NCBI RefSeq assembly: GCF_020921035.1
Contig: NC_063158.1
Span: 6,740,001 to 6,804,000, forward strand
Direction: 5' to 3'
From: Rhodamnia argentea
Taxonomy: Eukaryota > Streptophyta > Magnoliopsida > Myrtales > Myrtaceae
Length of the DNA: 64,000 nt
Shown here: positions 34,091 through 46,244 of the stretch, in pieces
Numbering within the stretch: position 1 is the first letter of the stretch
Layout of the letters: each line of letters opens with the position of its first letter
The notes under the pieces: generated by a model
Databases searched by the model: none
What the model was told of the DNA's origin: nothing
What the model saw: the letters and a program-made list of their open reading frames with translations, nothing else
Position numbers and translations under genes: made by a program

Positions 34091-34327
34091 AAGGGAGAGT
34101 ATTAGATATATTGTATATATAAGATTAGGATTTTCCCCTTTATTGTATGTATTTACGTTTATACCCTTCCTCGTGTTAAAACATATAGGCTTTTCTTCTT
34201 TCCCTTTTATCCTACATAGGAAGAGTACTAAACTCTTCATCTTTTCTAAGCCTATATAAAGGCATCTCTTGTATATTGATATAATATACCATTTATTAGT
34301 GAACAAAATCATTCTCTAAACCTAACA
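34091..34327 (+). repeat. Polypurine tract and 3' LTR of the copia element
   Basis: The purine run AAGGGAGAG (34091-34099) directly precedes the 3' LTR (34100-34327), which starts TATTAGATATATTGTA where the 5' copy has TGTTG, so the terminal G has mutated. It ends CTAAACCTAACA. Position and sequence fit second-strand priming and LTR structure. Confidence 0.85.
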
Positions 34328-36200
34328 GACCATACTATTGTTTCGTTCTAAAATAGCAACTCTTTTTCTCCGTTCTAGTAGATTTATGAAAGAATTGCTA
34401 AATACCAAAAAATGGTTGGTAAGAAAGTTACCGATCACAAGATTTTCGGTGACATGTTGATATCCTAATGTTGTGATTTTGCTAGGAGTAATATGGAATG
34501 CTTAGCTGCACCGATTGGTGGCGAGGGATTAAGGAATCTTGAAAGAAAATGGCCATCAAATTTGCCAAATAGAAATACAATTTGTCTATAGAACCAATGT
34601 AACCATCCAGTCTGACGAGGGTGGTGAGTGGTTGCCGAGCCTAGAGGGCCTGGACAAAGAGCGGCTCCTAACAAGCTTTTAAGATAGAGAAGTTGGCGGG
34701 AATGAACCAAACCGTGCACCGAATAGGGGGAGAGCGATTCTGGAATATACATGTAAAAATTGAAATTAACCATTTTGATGTAACGGAAATACTTAGTTTT
34801 GAAACTCCAAAGTTTAGCGTGCTCGGGTTGGAGCGCTCTCGGGATGGGTGCCCTCTTGAAAAGGTGCCCGCCTATACGCCAATGGACAAATCTGCGAGGC
34901 TCGGTTTGTGATCGGCCAAAGCGGATAATACCTCAGTGAGTTAAATCCAAAGCGTCACAATCACAGCCCGAAATTGCAAAATTCAGCAATATATCTTTTA
35001 ATCGTTTGCCTTCATGTATGCGACATATATAATAACTTGATAACTCACCATGCTACAAGGGAAAAAAGATTGACGGAAATTAGTTATGAGTTAATATCCA
35101 CGATCAAATTAAGGATTTCTAAACTTCAGCTACATTATTTATGATTTCTATTTATAGTGTTGGCACCTAGATTATTGCCCAAAAATCATTGGTACATATT
35201 TCCAAAAAAAAAAAAAAAGAACTTGTTTTCCCACCAAAAAAAAAGAAAAAGAAAAATCCATTTTATTAAAGGTCGAGTTCTTGCATTTTAAATTACTCAA
35301 GCATTTAGTACAACTTCTAATGGGCAGAGCGCTAGGTGCATTGCAGGGGCAGAGGATAAGAGATAAGCTGAAGAAGAAAAGAAAATTAAGAGACGAAGCA
35401 AGGAGTAAGTGTGCACACAAAATGAGGAAAGAAGAGGTGATGGGCTCACAAGGAAGCGGGGGAGAGCAGAGGATTTATATTTGCAGGGAATGGGCAGCTT
35501 CGTTCAGAAATTACAGCAGATTTCGTTGGACCATTGGCTGGTAATCGTTGCTCTGCGACCCCCTCATCATCATGAGTCGACCACGTTTGGATCTTCTGGT
35601 GTTGAGACCACAGAATGCAAGGCCGTGCCGGCACCCGGGGCGTGCGTTTTCCCGAACCGATCCAGCGGTCGCTCGTGTTTGGTAACATATCGTTTCGATC
35701 ATCATTCAAGTCATCGGTCTTATCCCGGAGATTTGCCCTATGAAAGTTGCAACAGAGACATCGCCTAGCTCGCAGTTGGCGGCCGCCTTGGAATGTGCCG
35801 TACCATCCAAGGCCGGTATTCGACGACTCTTCTCTGCTCTGCTCCTCGTCCTTGCTCAACCTGTCTGGTTTGTCATGTATGATTGCGTGAGCTTGCAGTG
35901 AAGCGAATGAGTTGACCTTGATCTGGTGATCTGGTGTAGAGGGGTCTGATCAAAAAGCCAATTCAACAGAGAGAGAGGGGACCTGAGGAGGATAAGATGA
36001 AACAGGACAAATCCAAGTCAACCTTTACTTTTCTTCTTGCTCTTCGAACGACAACCATGATCAGATTCAATTCAAGCGTTCATTTCGTTGCTTTACTAAA
36101 TAACTTGAACGTTCAGGAAATTTAAAAAAAAAATGATAATAAAAATATGTAGCTTGCATGTAGGAATTGCAATTCATGATTTCATATAAAAAAAAAAGAA

Positions 36201-36227
36201 GGAGGAGGAGGAGGAGGAGGAGGAGGA
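36201..36227. repeat. (GGA)n microsatellite
   Basis: About eight GGA/GAG units follow an A-run within noncoding spacer. Confidence 0.95.
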
Positions 36228-36814
36228 AATATCCATGTTTGCATAATTAGGAATCATTTAGAATAAAAAACATGTTCTCGCATCAGTCATTTTCAAGAAA
36301 TTATTTTCCTAATCTCTTATTTTTCGTGAAACAAACAGAACCTTAAATGGAATTTCATTTTTTTTTTCTTTGTAAAGATGGAAGATTTCATGATTAGAAA
36401 TTCCATCCATATTTAGTACGGCCTTGCGCGTTTACTTTATGCACTGATCTGGTTTGTGGAAGTTCAAACAATTTTCGTAATTAATCGAGGAAATGAAATT
36501 GCAATCAGAAGAGTATTGGGAGAACCCGTGCCGAGAGCGAGCAACGCCTCGCGTTCGTGCCCGCTTGGCAATCCGTTAAACCTCCTCGGGGTTTGCCTCA
36601 AGAGGGCCGCGACGATAAGATGATCTTACAACAATGTTCTTTTAATGTTGCGCGTAACATTTGAACATAAAGATTAAGAAAGGTTTATGTACTTTTCATT
36701 TACAATTGCCATAATGCAGCCACTGAGACTGGCATTCCTTGTTTAGGCCGCAGGGTTGTCTGCATTGAATAAGCTAGGCAAGACCCAAGTACGCCAATGT
36801 AGTCAAATTTTTTT

Positions 36815-37000
36815 AGTTTCGCCGATTTAATCCTAAATTTTTATATAAAATATCAATATTGTCATTCCGATCAATTTTCTTCGAAATTGTTGACATGGCG
36901 GTGTTGCCACGTAGGATGGGTCGGCAATTCCCGAAGAAAATTGATCGGAAAGACTACATTGAATTTCCGTACAAAAATTTCGAACTAAATTAACGATCGT
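36815..37000. mobile_element. Fold-back MITE-like element
   Basis: A perfect 19-bp inverted repeat (36865-36883 and 36932-36950; TTCCGATCAATTTTCTTCG and its complement) is extended outward by imperfect pairing for another 40-50 bp on each side (TAAATTTTTATA against TACAAAAATTTCG, and so on). The whole forms a long hairpin around a 48-bp loop. There is no coding capacity. Similar arrangements with GACATGGC and GCCACGT in the loop are common in plant spacer DNA. I did not identify a target duplication. Confidence 0.65.
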
Positions 37001-37129
37001 GTAACCGTATGTTCAAAATAACTAGTTTGTCTTTCTCGTTGTTTGTACGAGCCTTTTCATGTCTAGTAAATATCGAACTTTTTACTATTTCGACCGGACA
37101 TGGACTTGGACTTCTTATTTGTGCTTTAA

Positions 37130-39310
37130 TTGTTTTCATGTTTAGTTTTGTTTTTTTAGTACGCTATTTTCCTAACGAAAAAGATAATTCTAAGAGTTGG
37201 AGTCCGAATTGAGTTGGGTATGGAATTTGGATACAGTCAGGTCGAGCATCGGTTGCTAAGCTTATATATTGCACAAAAAAGCAATCGATTTAAGTTAAAT
37301 GAATCAATTTCGGACCTATTTTCCATCCACTTGCCCGATCTCGATCCGACTCGACCCGTCCATTTTGTTTGGTTCTAAAAATGTTTCTTCCACTGAGAGT
37401 CGCTTTAATCAAAATATCCTTGTGCTCCCACAAGCTTCCGTTTGCTTGTCCGGTACTTCTTCCCATCATCAATCGCTATCAAATTACAATATATGGTGGA
37501 CCACGACTTTAAGCTAGGGAGAGAGAGATTTTGAATCAATTCATTAAAAAATGCGCCATGACCACTCCTTTTAACAATCGCTCAAAAAAAAAAAAATCAC
37601 AGTTTTTTTATGGGCCCGGCACTTGCGTCATGTGTAAATCGTACTTTGAAATTCGAATTGTGCCGTATTTGAATACGGCTAACTCGCGCTTCGAAACGCT
37701 CGCTAACAATATATAGTCGATACGACCGTGTAATGATTCGTATCCTTGCGTATAAGCGGAATGTTAGGTAATCGTCAAACCTTCTTTTGATTAATTAGTG
37801 GATTTGCATTCGAGATGGTAAAAGGGGCAAGAACGACTGCCGGATGCCACGTCACGATTAATTCTATTGCAACAAATGAAATAGAAAATTAAGAACTTCT
37901 TGGGCGCGATCATTGTACAAAGTACAACTGTTGAAACCGGGAGGAGTACAATCACAAGAGAAGTACAATGAACAATGATACGAAATATAAACTTGGCTAG
38001 AATTAGGCGGGACACCTAATTGGAACTTTGGTATCATATTCTCTCTCTCTTTTTCATAATAATAATAATAATAACCAACGAGGATGTCGTGTTAATAAAC
38101 CCAAACTTATTGGGCCGACGAAAATAATTTCTAGAGGATTGCTTGATTAAAATCGCAGTCTGTCTGTAATAATGAAACAATGTTATATTAATCGCCGCCT
38201 TCTATTATTTTCCATTCATTCTTCTAAGATCTTCATTTCCTCTCTTATATACTTATTAACGTGCTTGATCTGAATTTTATAAAGGGTCTTTTTTTTTTTT
38301 TGTAATGAGTTTGATTCTTGTCGATAGTCTTTTTTTCCTGTTTAATTTGTTTCTAGATTTTTTTTTTTTTGCAATACGCTATTTTCTATATTTAAGGAAA
38401 GAATCTACTAAGCATTGGAGTCTAGGTTGAAAAGGATATGGGGTTGGGATCAGTTCGGGTCAGATCAAGCATGGGTCGCTGATATCATACTACATAATAA
38501 TGGATCAATGCACGAGTTAAATGAATGAATTTAGATCGGGCATAATTTTCGATCCATCCAATTTTGGCTGATCCCGACTTGGGTCCACCCCGTTCTGGTG
38601 GTCCGTTTTGTAATTCGTATCTCATTTGATATTTATTCATTGCCCGTATACTACATCATAATGGATCAATGCATGAATTAAATGAATGAATTTAGATCGG
38701 GCATAATTTTCGATCCATCCAATTTCAGCCGATCTTGACTTGGGTCCACCCGTTCTGGTGGTCTGATTTTGTAATTCGTATCTTGTTTGATCATTATTCG
38801 TTGTCTGCTACTTCTTCCCGTGATCAATCATTATCAACTTTACAATATATGGTCGGCGAATTAGTTTAGGTTATGGGGAGAAATTTTTTAAACTAGCCTT
38901 TTCAATTACATGGAACGGAAGTCATTAACAAATGTCTCGCGAGCGCTTATCAAGCAATCGGTACAGAAAACTTTATGGTTTTTAATGCGCACCACTTCAC
39001 TTGTGTCATATGTAATTTATATTATGATATTCAAACTGTCCGATATTGTGCATGATTAACAAGTGCCTCTAAAGCTCTCGTTAATGAGATCCGTTCGATA
39101 TGAACATATAATAATTGTTCATCGGGATTTCACATGATCCTCGCATTTATCCCGATCTATCGGAATTCGAAGTCTCGCATATTATGTCGGATGAGGTTAC
39201 ACCATGCATAAATCCGGCTTAATTAAACTAGGGCAACACTTAATAGAGCCTCTTTAATCAGTGGATTTGGATACCGATAGAATTACGTAGGACACTTGGG
39301 ATTTTGATAC
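37130..39310. repeat. Diverged segmental duplication (two blocks) with nested tandem repeat
   Basis: Block A (about 37130-37830) and block B (about 38340-39310) share the same order of landmarks: TACGCTATTTTC; a TTGGAGTC-T segment; the AGTTAAATGAAT-AATTT block; GATCCATCC-type pyrimidine text; TACTTCTTCCC-T-ATCAATC; CAATATATGGT; a (T)GTGTCAT-TGTAA segment; a GCTCTCGTTAA/GCTCGCTAAC segment; and a shared AGTGGATTTG. The blocks are heavily diverged. Block B has the central module twice in tandem (38487-38647 and 38648-38811, 161-bp period, about 90 percent identical), block A once. The nature is unknown; possibly two relics of one transposon family. Confidence 0.65.
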
Positions 39311-41777
39311 GGTGTTTTTTTTTTTTTTCCTCATTCCCCAGGTTAGATAGACAACTTCGATACTTAGCAACAAAACCACGAGAAGTAAAACAACGCTAAA
39401 AGCCAAACAGATTTCTGAAGCAACAAGGAATTATCCAACTCATCCCTTGTCATGCTAAACGAAAGTCAAATTGACAATAGAAATCTCTACTTGCCAAAAG
39501 CGATAATTCATAAAAAGATGAAGACGTAAAATACAATAAATAATAAAAAGTTACGTAATTGTTTCGACAGAAATGTCCGTGACGAAATATCTTTCACTGA
39601 GAAGCCTAGGGCCCCTAGATTTATTGTTTAAACGGATTCTTGTGACGATTAATGATAGAAAGGAAAGTAAAAGGTAAAAAGTAAATAGGGCGATATATGT
39701 AAAGTGTGATAAAGGTAAATGCATGTAAGATACATTACAGTGCAAAAAATAAGTGTTTTTTTTATTGATGATTAATTGGCATTTTGCAAAGGGTCGTCTC
39801 TGACTATATATAAACTAGTACAAAGTATAACCGCCGCTTGCGAATACTCCCATGCACATTATCCTTGAATTTCCAAATTGGTCTTAGTAATTGCTCTCCT
39901 TATCCTTTCAACGGTTTATAATGCGAATTTTTATGCTCCGTATGACTGTCGATGTGACTGACCGTTTCCATGGCGTCACCTACATTTCGTCTTAGCCGCA
40001 TATCAGTTTGCGATTCCTTTCGCTTCGACATGTGTTTTCCCATGGGCTTTCACATGACACGGCGTTATCATGGGCTCCGCGACCACTTGAAGCCCAGCCC
40101 GATTTTCGGTGTCAACAGTAATATAAAACATGAATTGTAAAACTTCATTCCTCGTTCATGCATAAAGATTGCTCCACATTTTAACAACTTGAAAACAAAA
40201 CAAACATCGAGCATAGTTAAAATGGGGTCGATCTAGGGTCGGTCTGCCGGTTCTATTCAGCACGTTGACCTTGGAACTAGATTGCACTGTGTCGGTCCTG
40301 TCTAGCTTCAGGGCTTACCATAGATCTATGCTCAACCTTAAATGAATTTGTTTTTCCTCTTTCATCAATTTTACCATGAATGAAGTCGCGGTGAGGATCA
40401 TTTCAAACAGTTCGAATTTTATCGACGAGTCTAAAGATATTCAATGGGCGGAAATAGCTCAAGCCTAAGGACTTATCTAACTTCTTGCTCCCAAAAGGGG
40501 ATCGACGACTGGTGTTTAGGAGTAACTCCTGCTGCCAATCGCCCTTGGATGGGGTCACTTGCTTTCAATGAGCCATAGAATTGTACGGATTTGCCGCACA
40601 ATCACAACGAAGTAAAAGCGTAAAAAGGAGAAAAAGAAATTAAGACAGTTAGGATTCAACTATAATTAGCATCTCACATCTCTTTGTTACACCCCTTAAT
40701 TATAAGGAAAAAAAGATAATAATAGGAATACATTTTCATGAGTCCAAACCTAAATTACCAATGAAAAAATATGAACTAAATTTATAAAAGCCCTCTCTTG
40801 AGAACCCCTGCCGGAGCGGGTTCGCGTACCTTCGTCCACTCATTGGAAAGCGAAATTCCGTCCCGTTCTGTTAATGGGGAATATAAACTATACCCCAACA
40901 AGAACTGGACCAAAGTCTGCGGGCGACGTTCGGCTTTGTTCAAAAGTTTGTTATGGACAAGAATACCGTTGGGCTGAGGAGGCCCAGGATGTCCGAAACG
41001 GCATGGCGTTGCGAACACCCTCCCCCTTACCTTCTGGATGGATGGAGCGTCGTGTGCTAATTCGTTACTCGTTTCCAGCCTTTTCCATGGTTGGAACTGG
41101 AAGCTGCAGAGAACAAAATGGTAACCGAGGAAGCGCAAGATCGACCGCACAAGTGTTGGTCATCCCTTCTCTGACGCACCCTCTCCCTCCGTCCCCGATA
41201 ATGGCGTTCATTTAACCTCAATTCTTGCTTCTTTCTTCCCTTTTTCTTTTCCTTTTCCGTCTCTCCCGTCGATCGCCCTGAATTCTCTCCCACCTCGAAT
41301 CCTCTTACCCATTTCTCTGGAATCTCACATTCTTGTTTTCTGTTTTTTTTTCCCTTTTTTCGTTTGTGGGGGCGGGCGAGTTTGAATCTGCTCGAAGAGA
41401 AAATGATGGGTTTTGGTTTTGGTCTGGGTTTGGTGTGAGAAAATGGTGGATTTGGGTGGCGCGGCAAGTGGGCTTCTGCGCGCGACAAGCTCATCGTCGC
41501 CTCCTCCTTTGCTTCTTCTTCTTCTTCTTTTTCATCCGCCCCGTCGGCTGCAACGACAGCAATCCCACATTGCTCTCGGATGCCGACTCCGATCCTGGGG
41601 ATCGGCATTCTGTTATTTACCAGAGGACCACCATCAGCTCCGCCGTCGTCGTTGTTCCGTTCCTCTTGGGGTCGATCAACGGCGACTGCTTGTCTGACTC
41701 ATCGCCGTTTCTTAATTCCCAGATTCGCCGCCTGCTTCTTCCTTGGGTTCCTGGTTTCTGTGTGGTTGTTGGCCGGA

Positions 41778-44700
41778 ATGAGTTCCCTTTCCGCTTCTCC
41801 TGCCAATGACACCGGCTTGTTCAGGGGTGGCGGCGATAATTCCAACTCCGACTCTGATTACGTCGAGAAGGATCCCGCTGGCCGCTATGTTCGGGTATTT
41901 GTCCATGCCTTTGCTATTCATTTATCTCCTTTTCGTGTATGACAGCTGGGTTCTATTCGTTTCATTGAATGACATTGAAGTTGGATTATCAAATTAGCAA
42001 CGATGATCAAATGCTTGATTTTAATAGGCATCACATTGTATACTCAAATGTAAGTGAGCACTGGCGAGCATCCGCCCATGAGTACGGAAAATTACCGTGT
42101 TATAGGTGTTTGAGCTTCCTTAATTTATCTGCAGCATCAAGCAACGTCAAATTTTGTTGTGGACATGGCACATCACATTCTACAACAGCTTTTACTTGTT
42201 TTACCATATGTTCAAGCTCATGATCCTGGCTTTTGACTACTAATACTATCTGGGATGGTTGTCAAGTTTTGACTGTTCGTTATTTTGGCACTTGATGCAT
42301 GCTTCAGAAGTACTTTCATGGAGCAAAACTTGGCCGAATACATTATGGAATAGGGACTGCAAAAGTTGTTTTATTTTCTCCTTGGCGTAACTATTTTTAT
42401 TGGTGTTTTCTTTCCTTCTGTCGCAGTATAGCGAGATCTTGGGCAAGGGCGCTTTCAAGACTGTGTATGATATCTTGTCACCTCACTCTCCTATTGAAGT
42501 TTCAAACTTTTACACTTCATTAAGCAGCTCTAGCAACTTCCATGTGGAGTCGGTTGTTTGGTGAGAGAATTTTCTTAACACCAGGAAATCTTCTGCTTCA
42601 GATATAAGGCATTTGATGAAGTTGATGGGATAGAAGTTGCCTGGAACCAAGTCAGAATTGATGATGTCTTGCAGTCACCAGAAGATCTGGAAAAACTCTA
42701 TTTGGAGGTTCATTTGCTGAAATTACTAAAGCATGAAAATATCTTGAAGTTCTACGATTCATGGGTGGATGACAAGAAGAAAACTATTAACATGATTACT
42801 GAGCTCTTCACATCGGGAAGCTTGCGGCAGTATGTTCACTTGAGTTTCTTATCCATTTTATTCACATTGTTTGGTTTATTTATTTTCATTGCAACATGTA
42901 GCATTCTTCTTATTCAAGTCTTTCCTCCGAATGGTCATCTCAGTTCAGCTTTATGGACTTAATTAGACTAATCATGCAATGTTTTGGCTTGCAGATATCG
43001 CAAGAAGCATAAAAATGTGGACATGAAGGCAATAAAAAATTGGGCAAGGCAGATTCTTCAGGGTCTGGTCTACCTTCATAGTCACAATCCTCCAATCATT
43101 CACAGAGATCTGAAGTGCGACAATATTTTCGTAAATGGAAATCACGGAGAAGTTAAAATTGGAGATCTTGGGTTAGCAACTGTTATGCAGCAACCAACAG
43201 CTCGAAGTGTTATAGGTGAGAGACTAGTTCGTCTGGTTTGAGCTAGTAAATTTAATGAACTTTTATTGATTTTATGTATATGCTGCAGGAACTCCTGAGT
43301 TTATGGCACCAGAGCTTTATGAAGAGAACTATAACGAACTCGTTGACGTATACTCTTTTGGGATGTGCATGTTGGAGATGGTTACTTGTGAATACCCCTA
43401 CAGCGAATGCATAAATGCAGCTCAGATATATAAGAAAGTTACCTCGGTAAACTCACCAATAATCATTTATTGCTCCATCATCTCGAAAAGTTCTAGGTAA
43501 TCTCTTTCTGTTGGAACATCTAGTTTTACTTTAGTGCTTTTCTGCAGGGGGTAAAACCTTCTTCTCTTAGTAAGGTGAGTGATCCTCAAATTAGGGAGTT
43601 CATTCAGAAATGTCTCGTTCCGGCAAGGGATAGGCTTTCTGCAAAGGAGCTTCTGACTGACGCCTTCCTCCAAACTGAGAATCGAAAGGAATTGATTCGC
43701 GATCCTTTGTCATTGCCTAATCTAAGTCCCAGGTCATTAAATTTGTCGGGTCCTCTCTCCATGGATGTTGACACTGACTATAAGCAGCTGTCCTTAAGCA
43801 CCTGTGGTAGAAGCAACAAGGAGACTTCGCATTGCCCTGTTCTGGAATTTCAGAGGATAAATAACAAGAACGAGTTCAGGCTGAAAGGAATGAAAAATGA
43901 AGACAACACTGTTTCATTGACCTTGCGCATTGCTGACTCAGCTGGTTAGTTCTTATGCATTTCGTATGTTCTCTCTTTTTCCTTGAAGTATCTTGTCATC
44001 CTTGACTGTGTTAACACTTGCAAGGTGAAAACATGTAATTGGCTGCTCCTCTCTCTCAGGTCGAGTCAGAAATATACATTTTCTCTTTTACCTTGATAGT
44101 GATACTGCACTCTCGGTGGCGGCGGAGATGGTTGAACAACTGGAGTTGGCAGATCATGATGTGACATTCATTGCTGATCTGATCGACTTTCTAATAATGA
44201 GACTTCTACCTGGTTGGAAGCCCTCATCCAGTTGTATGTTGGATGGAGTGGTGGTACCCAGAATATCCTCAGTTTTTGGGAAAGATAAAGTCTCTGAAGG
44301 TAGCCTGTTGGGTTCAATGCTAACGAGTGTGCCTGCTGAACTCGTGAATAAGCAAGATGGTGGTCTAATTTTACATGCAGGTCTGCAGGATGGTAGGCTG
44401 CAAGGCGATGACGGTAACTCTTATGATAGCATTGGTAGAACCATTTATGACAATGACTTCTATTTGTCTCAACACCTGACTAATTTGGGAGATCAAGATT
44501 CAGGAGCATCGGTTGCTTCAGAGACACTAGTACATAAACATGATGAAGCAGCTGAATTTGTAGATTGTATAATGGATGGAATCTTCAATGGCTCGAGTGG
44601 GTATGCCTCCGATGATTTTGGGGATTCACATTATGAGGATTGCAAACTGTGTGAGAATGATAGCAGAGCTGGAGATCATTTCCAAATGAATGACTTTTCC

Positions 44701-44940
44701 AGGAACTCAAGATCATCCTTCCCCGATTTGAGCGGAATGTCTAACGTCATGAGCCTCACAAGCAGCTGTTCTTCGTTATCATTTGCGGAGAAAGGTATGG
44801 ATCTTGAGCTGAAGTTGGATCTAGATGCAATTGAAGCACAATATCGGCGTTGGTTTCTCGAGCTTTCTAGAATGAGAGAGGAAGCTTTGGAGGCCACCAA
44901 GAAGAGATGGATGATGAAGAAAAAGCTTACTATTCAGTGA
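41778..44940 (+). CDS. WNK: WNK (with no lysine) protein kinase, WNK8/10-like
   Basis: Seven exons: 41778-41894, 42427-42464, 42602-42829, 42995-43215, 43289-43446, 43548-43944 and 44060-44940. They join in frame to 679 residues. The kinase domain opens with [17 protein letters not shown]. Lys50 in the glycine-rich loop is the WNK-type catalytic lysine, and the usual beta-3 lysine is Asn67 (VAWNQV), the family hallmark. [11 protein letters not shown] and [20 protein letters not shown] follow. After the kinase, [20 protein letters not shown] to LLPGWKP is an OSR1-type (autoinhibitory/CCT-like) domain. The tail ends with a charged helix. Plant WNKs act in clock, flowering and osmotic or sugar signalling. 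The start [11 protein letters not shown] is chosen because homologues begin shortly before the EKDP-GRY motif; an in-frame ATG at 41580 would add 66 residues with a hydrophobic stretch and is less likely. Donor 2 (ACTGT/GTATGA) and donor 3 (CGGCA/GTATGT) each repeat the downstream TAT codon motif. Confidence 0.94.
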
Positions 44941-46244
44941 TAATAACACTTTGCGGCGATTTTCCTAAGCTGATCAATGCACGTCTCTGTACACTTTGGG
45001 TTCTCCTGTCAAGTGGCTTGCCACCATTTTTTTTCTTGTCGCTTCTACAAGGAGAAAGATCTTGTTATATGAGTTATAATGCCCGGAACAATGTTAGATG
45101 CGGCTTGTCCTGCCCAACCACCCCAAATTTATGCGATGTTTGAAGTTCTCTTTCCAGCTCTCATCAGCAAGCCTAATTCTATTTTAATATGGTCGCCTAT
45201 CTTTTCAGTCTATGCAGGAGGCATGAGTATGATCCGGCGTGAATTCATCATTTGATGTTCTCTTTTCCCTAAATACATATCCTTGCTAAGAATAGAAGCA
45301 AGGGAGACCCTTCTTTCACTACTTAAGCCTAATTCTATTACGTCTTACGATGGGATGCTGCCCCTCACTATTTTCATGTTTCTCCGGCTATAACAAAGAC
45401 AAGAATCAGTATGGTCGTGTCCTAAGCTAAAATCAGCATACAAATTGTGCCGGTATATCCTTCCATCGTACTAGGAAGCCACCGTTCATCCTAATGTTGG
45501 TGAAAACAACTCCTCCCAGAATATGCTCTGGTTTGCCATGGCGTTTCATAGGGAGTAGAAGACTTAGGAGTTCCTAACCAAACGCAATAATCACATGTTG
45601 GAGTTGTTTGTGGACGAACTTTTGCCAGGCTTCATAGGTAAGAACTGTTGTTCCCCTCCCTTTTGAAATGAGAAAATTCCATGAATAATAAACCGCTTCA
45701 AAATAAGAAGATGACAGACCGAGCGACTGTCACGCCGCTTCATTTTTGTTTGGGCGTGAATTATTAAATCTAACGGCAGATGTCATGGAAAAGAACAGAC
45801 GGAAGAATAAGCAATTTTAGAAGCGATCAACAGGATAGTGATGGAGAGAAAGGAAGCTTCTCAGAAGCTGCAACTCCGGACAAATTAAGCTATCTCTCTG
45901 GCCTGACCTTGGAGATCCTCTATTCCGCCCCATCCAAACAGTAGGCACCTTCCTGGAAGTCCTTCCCACGAGAGAATAATGGGTCTATCAAACACGTTCT
46001 TTCTGGGTAAGGTCCCATCACCGACGTCGATTTTCCCAACATTGACAACTTCAAATCCCCTTTGATCCCATCCCCACCACCCTGCCTATATCATCCAAGG
46101 AAAACCCATCACAGTTTCCACCCCCATCAAGAACTCCTTCCTTTCACATAACCCATCTGCTAGATTCCCATCGCAGGCGCTTCTTCTGCATCCCAAAAGC
46201 TGGCTCATTTCACTGATCAGGCTTGCAAAGTGCTGCGTCGAAAC
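44941..46244. other. WNK 3' UTR and KIC promoter
   Basis: About 1.3 kb between tandem genes. The frame at 44907-45143 overlaps the WNK stop and is not supported. From about 45950 the sequence is C-rich and leader-like ahead of the KIC start. No other feature is seen. Confidence 0.55.

Larger units (their letters stand above)
29426..34327 (+). mobile_element. Degenerate Ty1/copia LTR retrotransposon, 4.9 kb
   Basis: Two related LTRs (29426-29657 and 34100-34327) enclose the remains of a plus-strand copia polyprotein. Flanking pentamers AACCA (29421-29425) and GACCA (34328-34332) look like a target duplication with one change. Order of relics: a gag start at 29963 that reaches a stop after 42 codons; gag helical text (LYDFLMQLSPDFEGVRNYIL); the integrase catalytic-core end (PAQNGLIERKHCRILD, near 31920-31970); reverse transcriptase (SYRWIYKIKTHSNDIIE, DYEETFAPVAKN, FQFDVKNAFLH); and RNase H (SSTESDYRPMDDTIAEIIWL, CDKKSAIHIATKPVFHEHTK, 33745-33940). 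Integrase before reverse transcriptase is the copia order. Many stops and frameshifts separate the pieces, and the reverse-transcriptase active site is altered. It cannot act autonomously. Confidence 0.92.
34328..41777. other. Long gene-free, repeat-rich spacer; WNK leader at right end
   Basis: About 7.4 kb with no supported protein gene. It contains a (GGA)n tract, a fold-back MITE-like element, a diverged segmental duplication with a nested tandem repeat, many poly-A/T runs, and unidentified high-copy-looking blocks (about 40200-40340 and 40440-40620). Open frames at 35281-35859 run on both strands over each other and match nothing I know. From about 41100 the sequence becomes GC- and pyrimidine-rich, as expected for the promoter and leader of the WNK gene. 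Confidence 0.5.

Noticed and set aside
35281-35859. Open frames of 87, 119 and 137 codons on both strands
   Set aside because: They overlap each other, show no conserved motif, and lie in a repeat-rich spacer.
41057-41608. 183-codon minus-strand frame and overlapping plus-strand frames upstream of WNK
   Set aside because: They overlap in several frames within a pyrimidine-rich leader and promoter region, contain Lys/Arg runs that merely reflect CTT repeats, and match no family.
41580-41777. Upstream in-frame ATG extending WNK by 66 residues
   Set aside because: WNK proteins of this type begin shortly before the EKDP-GRY motif; the extension is low-complexity and hydrophobic. It cannot be excluded without cDNA.
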